Origin: an uncultured Collinsella sp.
GTDB lineage: Bacteria; Actinomycetota; Coriobacteriia; Coriobacteriales; Coriobacteriaceae
NCBI GenBank assembly: GCA_902491055.1
Contig: CABUGI010000095.1
Location: 1-7,155, forward strand
DNA: 7,155 nucleotides
Reading direction: 5' to 3'
Part shown: positions 1 to 5,393 of the stretch, one piece after another
Layout of the letters: every line of letters begins with the position of its first letter
Position numbering within the stretch: position 1 is the first letter of the stretch
Program-made: the position numbers and the translations under genes
The notes under the pieces: model-generated
What the model saw: the letters and a program-made list of their open reading frames with translations, nothing else
Database searches by the model: none
What the model was told of the DNA's origin: nothing

Positions 1-505
1 AGGCCTCCTCGACGCGACGGACCTCCTTGGCAGCCGCGCGCGAGGCTTTAAAGCAGGCGCGGTACACATCCAGCGCCTCAAGCGCAGAGCGCCCCGCCCA
101 GGCATCGACCATCGCAACGTGATGCGCCGGATCGAGCAAGCGCTGGTGCTCGTGCTGGCCGCACAGATCCATCATCACGCCAACGCGCTCCGAAAGCTCG
201 CGCACACTGGCGATGCGGCCGTCAATCTTCACGCGGCTGCGGCCCTCGGCAGAAAGGCTACGCTGGACCGTGAAACCCTCCGTGTCGTGTGGACCGTCGA
301 ACAGCCGCGCCTCAACGCTAGCAAGCGCCTCGCCCTCGCGCACCGTCGAAGAATCCGCGCGCTCGCCCAAAATAAGCTTGAGGGCCGAGAGCAGCGCGGT
401 CTTGCCGGCGCCGGTTTCTCCGGTCAGAACCGTTAGGCCCGCGCTCGGAACCAGCGTCGCCTCGCGAATGAGTGCAATGTTAGAAACCTGCAGCTCATCG
501 ATCAT
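1..505 (-). CDS. recN: DNA repair ATPase RecN, N-terminal part (runs off the left edge)
   Basis: RecN is an SMC-like ATPase that acts in recombinational repair of double-strand breaks, probably by bridging DNA ends for RecA. The first 168 codons are in the window, against about 550 for a full protein; the rest lies beyond position 1. The start reads MIDELQVSNIALIREA, the usual RecN opening. A Walker A motif, GETGAGKT, sits at residues 29-36, and a segment reading MDLCGQHEHQRLLDP near residues 112-126 is the RecN family hallmark preceding the coiled coil. The ATG at 505 overlaps the end of nadK by 11 bases and has a CGGAG Shine-Dalgarno six bases upstream, inside nadK, so translation is probably coupled. 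It is the last visible gene of the efp-to-recN operon. Identity is secure; only the C-terminal part cannot be judged. Confidence 0.95.
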   Translation of the reverse strand, partial: MIDELQVSNIALIREATLVPSAGLTVLTGETGAGKTALLSALKLILGERADSSTVREGEALASVEARLFDGPHDTEGFTVQRSLSAEGRSRVKIDGRIASVRELSERVGVMMDLCGQHEHQRLLDPAHHVAMVDAWAGRSALEALDVYRACFKASRAAAKEVRRVEEA

Positions 506-1355
506 GACGGACTCCGTAGAAAACGCGGCTCACCGAGTTATAGAAGCTCTCGGGGCCGTAATCGAGGAGCAGCACATCTCCGGGCCCGCGGCGCACAGCC
601 ACGCTCTCAACGGTGCCGTCGCAGGTAATAAACTGTCCATCGATAGCAATCGCCGGAACACTCGGACGGTCATCAGACATAAAGATCTCGACGACATCAC
701 TCGGCGAAGTCAAAAAGGCACGAGCCTGAATGGTGTGCGGCGCAATGGGTACGCAGACCATGCCCGTATAGTCGGGGCTCACGATGGGGCCGCCTGCGGA
801 TAGTGCATAGCCAGTGGAGCCGGTCGCCGTGGACACGACCACGCCGTCGCCACGCAGGCGATCGATATGGTGGCCGGACACCGTGATGTCAAACTCGACC
901 ATATCGGACAGGGGGCCGCGCGTGAGCGCCATGTCGTTGAGGGCGAACGTGCGCACGACATCCTTCGTACCGTCTTCGCGCACGGACACGATATCCGCAG
1001 CGATGGTGGCGCGACGGCTCACATGCAGCTCGCCGGACAGGGCGTCGCTTACGACCTGCAGAATGTCGCGCTCCTCGGGACTCGCAGCAGTTAAAAAGCC
1101 CAGGTGACCATAGGAAAGACCGAGGATAGGAATCTCGCGATGGTTGAGGATGCGGGCAGCGCGTAGCAACGTACCGTCCCCGCCGAGCGTAATGACCAGA
1201 TCGGAGCCATCAATATCAGGCGTGCTTTGAATCTTCGATCGCTGGTCGGCAGCCCATGCGACTTCATAGCCCTGGCGCGTCAGCCAAAGCTCGAGCATCA
1301 AGCCGCTCTCGACCGCCTCTTGCTTGTAATAATTGGGAACCAGAAAGACCTTCAT
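495..1355 (-). CDS. nadK: NAD kinase
   Basis: This cytoplasmic enzyme phosphorylates NAD to NADP using ATP or polyphosphate and sets the NADPH pool. The 286 residues match the usual family length. Visible family motifs in order are GGDGT at 58-62 (phosphate-donor site), GHLGFL at 83-88, ND at 140-141 (the NE position, here with Asp), the long glycine-rich DGVVVSTATGSTGY at 170-183, PIAPHTIQAR at 203-212, and IDGQ at 238-241. The ATG at 1355 lies in an ATGA overlap with the tlyA stop, so it is probably translated by re-initiation; the purine stretch GAGAAAG about ten bases upstream is only a weak ribosome binding site. Its 3' end overlaps recN by 11 bases. The tlyA-nadK-recN order is common in Gram-positive bacteria. 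No anomaly is evident. Confidence 0.96.
   Translation of the reverse strand: MKVFLVPNYYKQEAVESGLMLELWLTRQGYEVAWAADQRSKIQSTPDIDGSDLVITLGGDGTLLRAARILNHREIPILGLSYGHLGFLTAASPEERDILQVVSDALSGELHVSRRATIAADIVSVREDGTKDVVRTFALNDMALTRGPLSDMVEFDITVSGHHIDRLRGDGVVVSTATGSTGYALSAGGPIVSPDYTGMVCVPIAPHTIQARAFLTSPSDVVEIFMSDDRPSVPAIAIDGQFITCDGTVESVAVRRGPGDVLLLDYGPESFYNSVSRVFYGVRHDR
512..516 (-). promoter_or_regulatory. Shine-Dalgarno of recN inside nadK
   Basis: CGGAG on the minus strand lies six bases before the recN ATG at 505, within the last codons of nadK. It supports the 11-base overlapping start for recN rather than a later one. Confidence 0.7.
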
Positions 1356-2155
1356 AGCATTGCAGCTTTCTCGCTCATAACCGATACCTGGAATTGCAGC
1401 TCGTCTTGCGAGCGGTCGCCGGGGTCAAATCTCGTGCCGTACAGGAAAAACTCAACGTTGCCCTTGGCACCATGAATGGGTGACACGCACACATCGACCG
1501 GGAAGAGGCCCTTGGCAGCAAAGAGTTCAACCGCCGCCACGAGTGTATCGCGGCGCACGGCGGGATCGGTCACAATGCCGCCCTCGCCCACCAGCGCCGC
1601 CGGAGCCTCAAACTGCGGCTTTACGAGCGTGCAGAATGCACCCGTAGGCGCCAGGCACGCCAGCACCGCATCGATAATGTTCGCGATGCTGGTAAACGAG
1701 ACATCACACACAGCCAGGTCGATGGCGCCGGCATAGCCAAGCTCAGGCAGCTGCGTCACGTTTGTGCGCTCATGCAGCATCACGCGATCGTCCTGACGCA
1801 ACGACCAATCGAACTGGGCGCGACCCACGTCCACCGAGACAACGGTCGCAGCTCCGCGCTTGAGCAGACAATCGGTAAAGCCGCCGGTAGAGCAGCCCAC
1901 ATCCAGACAGGCAAGGCCCGTCGGATTGATGCCAAAAGCATCAAGCGCACCTTCGAGCTTAAGTCCGCCGCGGCCAACATAGGGAATGCGCCCCTTCACG
2001 TGCAGCGGCAGGCCTGGGATCACCTTAAGGCCCGGCGAAGTCAAGCGCTCGCCGCCACTCGAGACCAAGCCGGCCATAAGAGTGCGAAGGGCATCCGCGC
2101 GATCGGCGCAGATGCCCTGTGAAATCAGTTCGTCATCAAGACGCACGCGTTTCAT
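1352..2155 (-). CDS. tlyA: TlyA-family rRNA 2'-O-methyltransferase
   Basis: In mycobacteria TlyA methylates the 2'-O of C1409 in 16S rRNA and C1920 in 23S rRNA, which makes ribosomes sensitive to capreomycin. With the start chosen here the protein has 267 residues, close to the mycobacterial enzyme. An S4-type RNA-binding domain occupies about residues 1-60 (opening MKRVRLDDELISQG), followed by an FtsJ/Rossmann methyltransferase domain with SAM motif DVGCSTGGFT at 85-94. K66, D151, K179 and E235 form a K-D-K-E tetrad with the same spacing as in mycobacterial TlyA. The complete S4 region suggests the type II, dual-target form, but this is inference. Start: in-frame TTG at 2167 and ATG at 2164 are also open; ATG at 2155 was preferred because family proteins begin just before the RLDxxL motif. 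None has a strong Shine-Dalgarno. It overlaps nadK by 4 bases. Confidence 0.93.
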   Translation of the reverse strand: MKRVRLDDELISQGICADRADALRTLMAGLVSSGGERLTSPGLKVIPGLPLHVKGRIPYVGRGGLKLEGALDAFGINPTGLACLDVGCSTGGFTDCLLKRGAATVVSVDVGRAQFDWSLRQDDRVMLHERTNVTQLPELGYAGAIDLAVCDVSFTSIANIIDAVLACLAPTGAFCTLVKPQFEAPAALVGEGGIVTDPAVRRDTLVAAVELFAAKGLFPVDVCVSPIHGAKGNVEFFLYGTRFDPGDRSQDELQFQVSVMSEKAAML

Positions 2156-2190
2156 GAATGCCATCAACCATTCGTATCCGGAAATGCGGC

Positions 2191-2430
2191 CTAGCTATCC
2201 TGGGATTCGTTTGCCGCATCCTCATCGTATTCCTGCTCGAGCTTGTCGGCCTCACGCGGCGTCAACTCAAACTTGTCGACCATATCGACCGCGCGGGAGC
2301 CCAGCTCAATCGCCTCGTCAAACAAATCGAGCGAACGCTCCAAGGAGGTATCCTTGGAGCGAACGGTAGCGATAATCTGGTCCAAGCGGTCCGAGATCTC
2401 GTCGAAGTTACGGACAGAACCCTCTGGCAT
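2191..2430 (-). CDS. xseB: Exodeoxyribonuclease VII small subunit
   Basis: XseB binds the catalytic large subunit XseA to form exonuclease VII, which degrades single-stranded DNA to oligonucleotides. The 79-residue length is typical. The fold is expected to be a helical hairpin, and the family pattern is visible: FDEISDRLDQIIATV at 9-23, then SLERSLDLFDEAIELGSRAV at about 29-48, and an acidic tail. The ATG at 2430 lies two bases after the nusB stop; the GAGGAG ribosome binding site is formed by the last two nusB codons. No xseA lies beside it, although xseA usually directly precedes xseB. The identification rests on short conserved patterns plus context between nusB and tlyA, which together are convincing. 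Confidence 0.9.
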   Translation of the reverse strand: MPEGSVRNFDEISDRLDQIIATVRSKDTSLERSLDLFDEAIELGSRAVDMVDKFELTPREADKLEQEYDEDAANESQDS

Positions 2431-2432
2431 GA

Positions 2433-3017
2433 CTACTCCTCGACGGAGTCGATGTCAGCCCCGGCGGCATCCGCATCCTCGGCCAGCACGCCAGCCTCAG
2501 CCTGAGCAACCGCAACCTTTGCGGCAGCCTCGGCAGCCTGGGCCTCCTCGCGAGCGCGATCTTCGGCCAGCAGCTCCTGGTACAGGTCCTCACCCGGCAG
2601 CTCCTCGCTGCGAGCGATCTTGCCCAGCACGCCGTTGACGAACGACGCGGACTGGTCGGTGCCATAGGCCTTGGCAAGCTCGACAGCCTCGTTGATCACG
2701 ATGGCGTCCGAGACCTCCTCGTCGGTGAGGAAACGCATCTCGTAAACGGCGATACGCAGCAGATTGCGGTCGGCGCCGGGCATGCGCATAAGATCCCAGT
2801 TCTTGGCAACGGAGCGCAGAGCGCAGTCGATGCGGTCGATATGCTCGTAGGCACCGCGGCAAAGCTCCAGCGCATAGGGGTCGAGGGGACCCTTCGAGAT
2901 CAGGAAATCGCCCTCGAGGACGCGCTCGAGCGGACTGTCCGTGGCCTCGGCCTGGAACAGCAGCTGCAGCGCCTGACTGCGGGCAAGCGTACGCCCGCGA
3001 TAAACCTTAAGGCTCAA
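2433..3017 (-). CDS. nusB: Transcription antitermination factor NusB, with acidic C-terminal extension
   Basis: NusB binds boxA RNA together with NusE (ribosomal protein S10) and supports antitermination during rRNA transcription. Residues 8-136 form the NusB domain: RTLARSQALQLLFQ near the start, RNLLRIAVYEM at 84-94, and VINEAVELAKAYGTDQSASF at 107-126 followed by VNGVLGKI. The usual protein is about 130-160 residues; this one has 194, the excess being an alanine- and glutamate-rich tail at about 137-194. The start is TTG at 3017: it lies three bases after the preceding stop, has a perfect AAGGAG six bases upstream, and the next in-frame Met (residue 77) falls inside the domain. The end carries the xseB ribosome binding site. 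Confidence 0.95.
   Translation of the reverse strand: MSLKVYRGRTLARSQALQLLFQAEATDSPLERVLEGDFLISKGPLDPYALELCRGAYEHIDRIDCALRSVAKNWDLMRMPGADRNLLRIAVYEMRFLTDEEVSDAIVINEAVELAKAYGTDQSASFVNGVLGKIARSEELPGEDLYQELLAEDRAREEAQAAEAAAKVAVAQAEAGVLAEDADAAGADIDSVEE
2436..2441 (-). promoter_or_regulatory. Shine-Dalgarno of xseB inside nusB
   Basis: The final two Glu codons of nusB read GAGGAG, five bases before the xseB ATG. The site overlaps coding sequence and couples XseB production to NusB translation. Confidence 0.8.
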
Positions 3018-3020
3018 AGG

Positions 3021-3383
3021 TTACTCCTTGGGGAAAACGAGGCCGTCGATGCAAACGTCAACACGCTCAACCTCAACGCCCACTTGGGCATCGATGGCGG
3101 CGACCACGGCGGCGCGAACGGCCTCGGCGAGTTTCTTGAACGGATAGCCAAAGAACACCACGACGCGCACGGTGAGTGCGAGCTTGTCGCCGACGACCTC
3201 GGCCTCGACCGCCGGCTCAGAAGCCGGGGCCTTGGACGAGAGCATCATGGAGACAAGGTTGGTGGCAAGGTCCTTGACGCCAACGGAGGCGATGCCCTCG
3301 ACATCCGACACGGCGCGCGAGACGATGGCGGTCAGAACATCGGGCGAAATGCCGATGCCGTCAATCTTGATTTCCTGGGGCAT
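3021..3383 (-). CDS. Asp23/Gls24 family (DUF322) protein
   Basis: This 120-residue protein belongs to the alkaline-shock Asp23/Gls24 family, whose members in Gram-positive bacteria are membrane-associated or cytoplasmic and linked to envelope stress. No enzymatic activity is known. Family features: an N-terminal segment with ISPDVLTAIVSRAVSDVEGI at 12-31, a strand-rich centre (KLALTVRVVVFFGYPFKKLA at about 67-86) and a C-terminal ERVDVCIDGLVF at about 106-117. There is no signal peptide and no hydrophobic segment long enough to be a membrane helix. The ATG at 3383 has a perfect AGGAGG four bases upstream (3388-3393), the strongest ribosome binding site in the window, implying high expression. 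The gap to efp is 24 bases. A member of this family just upstream of nusB is a common Gram-positive arrangement, often named amaP/asp23-like, but its job here is unknown. Confidence 0.88.
   Translation of the reverse strand: MPQEIKIDGIGISPDVLTAIVSRAVSDVEGIASVGVKDLATNLVSMMLSSKAPASEPAVEAEVVGDKLALTVRVVVFFGYPFKKLAEAVRAAVVAAIDAQVGVEVERVDVCIDGLVFPKE
3024..3029 (-). promoter_or_regulatory. Shine-Dalgarno that fixes the nusB TTG start
   Basis: On the minus strand the last two sense codons of the Asp23-family gene read AAGGAG, followed by TAA CCT and then TTG. This gives a consensus ribosome binding site six bases from the TTG at 3017. No ATG or GTG start is available near the N-terminus of the NusB domain, so this site decides the start. 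Confidence 0.85.
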
Positions 3384-3407
3384 GAGTCCTCCTAGAAGAG
3401 TTGGTTG

Positions 3408-3971
3408 CTAGACGCGGGAGACGAACTTGCCGTCGCGGGTGTCAACCTTGATGACCTCGCCCTCGTTGAGGTACATGGGGACCTGGATGACAGCGCCGGT
3501 GTCGATCGTGGCCGGCTTGGTGGAACCCTGGACGGTGTCGCCCTTAAAGCCCGGGTCGGTCTGGACGATGGTGGTCTCGATGAACATCGGCGGGGTCACG
3601 CCCATGAGCTCATCGTCGGCGAAGAGCAGCTGGCAGATGTCGTTCTCGCGCAGCCACTTGGAGTTCTCGCCCACCATGTCCTCGGGAACGGGAACCTGCT
3701 CATAGGACTCGTTGTCCATGAAGATGTAGTCGGTGCCATCGTTGTAGAGGTACTGGAACTCACGGGTGGTGAGCATGACGCTCTCGAACTTGGTGCCGGC
3801 GTTGCAGGTGTTCTCGACGACTCGGCCGCTCTTGATGTCGCGGGTCTTGTAGCGCACAAACGCGCCGCCCTTGCCCGGCTTGACATGCTGGAACTCGACG
3901 ATGGTGTAGACCTTGTCCTTGATACGGAGACCGAGGCCGTTCTTGAAGTCGGCGGTAGAAATGGTAGGCAT
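3408..3971 (-). CDS. efp: Translation elongation factor P
   Basis: EF-P binds ribosomes stalled between the P and E sites at consecutive prolines and stimulates peptide bond formation. The protein has 187 residues, the normal length, and all three beta-barrel domains. It opens MPTISTADFKNGL; the domain I loop reads HVKPGKGGAFVR at 29-40, so the tip residue usually modified is K34. The C-terminal family signature is visible as TKPATIDTGAVIQVPMYLNEG and the end reads DGKFVSRV. The ATG at 3971 is supported by GAAAGG five bases upstream and by homology; an in-frame TTG further upstream (4004) was rejected. It is the first gene of the long operon, preceded by its own promoter and by the terminator of the peptidase gene. 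The mode of K34 modification, if any, cannot be read from the window. Confidence 0.97.
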   Translation of the reverse strand: MPTISTADFKNGLGLRIKDKVYTIVEFQHVKPGKGGAFVRYKTRDIKSGRVVENTCNAGTKFESVMLTTREFQYLYNDGTDYIFMDNESYEQVPVPEDMVGENSKWLRENDICQLLFADDELMGVTPPMFIETTIVQTDPGFKGDTVQGSTKPATIDTGAVIQVPMYLNEGEVIKVDTRDGKFVSRV

Positions 3972-4028
3972 AGCGACCTTTCTTGTTATGGGCAGAACGC
4001 ACAAGCGTCCAAATTACATACGACAGAA

Positions 4029-4034
4029 ATTATA
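4029..4034 (-). promoter_or_regulatory. -10 element of the efp operon promoter
   Basis: The minus strand reads TATAAT here, a perfect sigma-A -10 box, in the 90-base stretch between the upstream terminator and efp. No good TTGACA-like -35 is visible 16-18 bases upstream. The start of transcription would fall near 4022, giving a leader of about 50 bases. That leader contains a small hairpin (GGACGC / GCGTTC with a 4-base loop, 3995-4010) and then the efp ribosome binding site. Since later gaps in the operon are at most 35 bases, this promoter probably drives everything down to recN. Confidence 0.7.
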
Positions 4035-4065
4035 CACTTGCAGACGGCGCCTGCGGCGAGCGCAT

Positions 4066-4108
4066 AAAAAGAGAACGCGGGGCGTCCGAATCGATCCGGA
4101 CGCCCCGC
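4066..4108 (-). terminator. Intrinsic terminator after the M24 peptidase gene
   Basis: A 12-bp perfect stem pairs 4077-4088 with 4097-4108 around an 8-base loop; the core arm reads GGGGCGTCCG. On the minus strand the hairpin is followed by GTTCTC and then TTTTT (4070-4066), as in a Rho-independent terminator. On the plus strand the bases after the stem are C and A rich, so the signal is directional. It starts about 23 bases after the peptidase stop codon and separates that gene from the efp promoter. Confidence 0.88.
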
Positions 4109-4130
4109 CCCAAAAATCTATCGAAATGGG

Positions 4131-5261
4131 CTAGCAATCGATGACGTGCAGGTCGTGCGGGGTCTTGGTGAAAGGCTCGTAGCCGTTCTCGGTGACCACG
4201 CCGTAGTCCTCCAGGCGCACGCCGCCCACGCCGGGCAGGTAGACGCCGGGCTCCATGGTGATAACCGAGCCGACCTCGATGATGTTCTTGCTGCGATTGA
4301 AGTTGGGCAGCTCGTGGATGTCGATACCAACGCCGTGGCCCAGGCCATGGTTGTAGTAATCGCCATAGCCGGCATCGCCGATGATCTTCTTGGAAAGCTT
4401 AAAAATGTCATTGCCCTCGACGCCCGGATGGATGGCGGCGACGCATTCCTCGTGCGTACGGCGCACGAGCGCGTACAGATCGAGCTGCTCCTGGGTAGGC
4501 TCGCCCATCACGACGGTGCGCGTCATGTCGGAACGATAATCGCAGTAGCCCGCGCCGTAATCCATGAGGACGAAGTCGCCCTTCTCGATCACGCGGTCAC
4601 TCGGCACGGCGTGCGGGTTGGCGGTGTTGGGACCGCTCGCCACGATGGAGCCGAAGGCCAGGCTGTCGGCGCCGTTGGCGAACATAAAGTTCTCGAGCTC
4701 GTTGCGAACCTGCTTCTCGGTCATACCGGGCTTAATAAAGCCGAGCATATGCTGGAAGGCGGCATCGGTGATCGACTGTGCATGGCGCATGAGCTCGATC
4801 TCCTCGGCGTCCTTGATGGCGCGCATCTTGCGGATGTCATCATGCATCAGCGGCAACATGCAGGCGACGGAACGGTCCTCCAGACCACGCTGAATACCCT
4901 GGTAGAAGTTGATCTGCATGTCGTCCTCGACAGCGCAGACACGGCACTTGTTGGCCGCGATCTTGCCGGCGACCCAACCGGGGATGGTGCCCTCGTCCAT
5001 GTCGTAGACCCAGGGGCTGCCGGCGGGCGTGTTCTCCTCAAAGCTGTTGAGGTAGCGCGAGTCGGTATGGAACAGGCACTGGTCAGCCGTAATAAACGCC
5101 GCGTGCGGGAACTCGAAGGTGTAGTCGAAGACGCCCTTCACGCCCGTAAGCCAACGAAGATTGGCCTCGTCGCGTACCACGATAGCGTCGTAGCCGCGCT
5201 CGACCATCAGGGCACGGACACGTTCAATACGACCGGCAGGACCGGCAGCAAACTCAGACAT
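4131..5261 (-). CDS. M24 family metallopeptidase (Xaa-Pro aminopeptidase/dipeptidase type)
   Basis: This cytoplasmic two-metal peptidase is predicted to cleave the bond between any N-terminal residue and proline, in peptides or dipeptides. The 376 residues include a creatinase-like N-terminal domain (about 1-140) and the pita-bread catalytic domain (about 150-370). All five metal ligands are visible: D234 (MDYGAG), D245 (SDMTR), H309 (GLGHGVG), E337 (MEPGVY) and E351 (RLEDYG). Candidate catalytic histidines are H217 (NPHAVPS) and H316 (DIHELP). The ATG at 5261 has AAAGGA six bases upstream. Genes of this type commonly sit directly before efp (for example yqhT-efp in Bacillus), and an intrinsic terminator separates the two here. 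Whether it acts as aminopeptidase P or prolidase cannot be told from sequence; both names, pepP and pepQ, are used for such proteins, so no symbol is assigned. Confidence 0.93.
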   Translation of the reverse strand: MSEFAAGPAGRIERVRALMVERGYDAIVVRDEANLRWLTGVKGVFDYTFEFPHAAFITADQCLFHTDSRYLNSFEENTPAGSPWVYDMDEGTIPGWVAGKIAANKCRVCAVEDDMQINFYQGIQRGLEDRSVACMLPLMHDDIRKMRAIKDAEEIELMRHAQSITDAAFQHMLGFIKPGMTEKQVRNELENFMFANGADSLAFGSIVASGPNTANPHAVPSDRVIEKGDFVLMDYGAGYCDYRSDMTRTVVMGEPTQEQLDLYALVRRTHEECVAAIHPGVEGNDIFKLSKKIIGDAGYGDYYNHGLGHGVGIDIHELPNFNRSKNIIEVGSVITMEPGVYLPGVGGVRLEDYGVVTENGYEPFTKTPHDLHVIDC

Positions 5262-5284
5262 GCAGATTCCTTTCTTATTGTCTC

Positions 5285-5356
5285 AAAAAGTGCGGGACGG
5301 GTCTCAACCGAACGTCGGAATCGCATGCGAACCGCAACCGATTGGAAACCCGTCCC
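5285..5356 (-). terminator. Long-loop terminator-like stem in the leader of the peptidase gene
   Basis: A 9-bp perfect stem, GGGACGGGT with ACCCGTCCC, pairs 5348-5356 with 5294-5302 and closes a 45-base loop. Four bases later the minus strand has TTTTT (5289-5285). Within the loop two more short stems can form, AATCG with CGATT (5339-5343 / 5319-5323) and CCGA with TCGG (5315-5318 / 5308-5311), making a three-way junction. It may simply end aroK-aroB transcription, since it begins about 38 bases after the aroB-like stop. However, only 23 bases separate the U tract from the peptidase start, leaving no room for a promoter after it, so it may instead be an attenuator in that gene's leader. Confidence 0.55.
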
Positions 5357-5358
5357 TC

Positions 5359-5387
5359 AACATGATACGAAAGACGATGGATGTCAA
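5359..5387 (-). promoter_or_regulatory. Possible promoter for the M24 peptidase gene
   Basis: The minus strand has a perfect TTGACA at 5387-5382, just after the aroB-like stop codon. Two -10 candidates follow: CATGTT at 17-base spacing (5364-5359), a poor match, and TATCAT at 14-base spacing (5367-5362), a good match but too close. Either would start transcription near 5352-5356, at the first base of the terminator-like stem. The call rests mainly on the -35 match and on the lack of any other promoter before the peptidase. Confidence 0.45.
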
Positions 5388-5393
5388 TAAATC

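Noticed and set aside
213..803. A 196-codon plus-strand open frame spanning recN and nadK
   Set aside because: It lies antisense to two well-supported genes and bridges their boundary; its composition (Arg/Ser-rich then Ala/His-rich) looks like a shadow.
495..1355. ND instead of NE at residues 140-141 of NAD kinase as a possible active-site defect
   Set aside because: The change is conservative, similar ND forms occur in clostridial-type NAD kinases to my knowledge, and every other motif is intact.
3972..4004. An 11-residue N-terminal extension of EF-P from an upstream TTG
   Set aside because: EF-P proteins begin at the MPTISTADF position, and GAAAGG is correctly spaced from that ATG; the TTG lies within the predicted leader hairpin.
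3405..4067. A 220-codon open frame on the plus strand opposite efp
   Set aside because: It is the antisense shadow of a clearly identified EF-P gene and crosses the efp promoter region; the product shows no recognisable domain.
4146..5390. A 414-codon open frame on the plus strand, antisense to the M24 peptidase gene
   Set aside because: It mirrors the peptidase gene, whose metal-binding motifs are complete. Its product is a low-complexity Val/Ala/Leu/His/Asp mixture typical of the antisense of a GC-rich gene, and no ribosome binding site or family match was seen.
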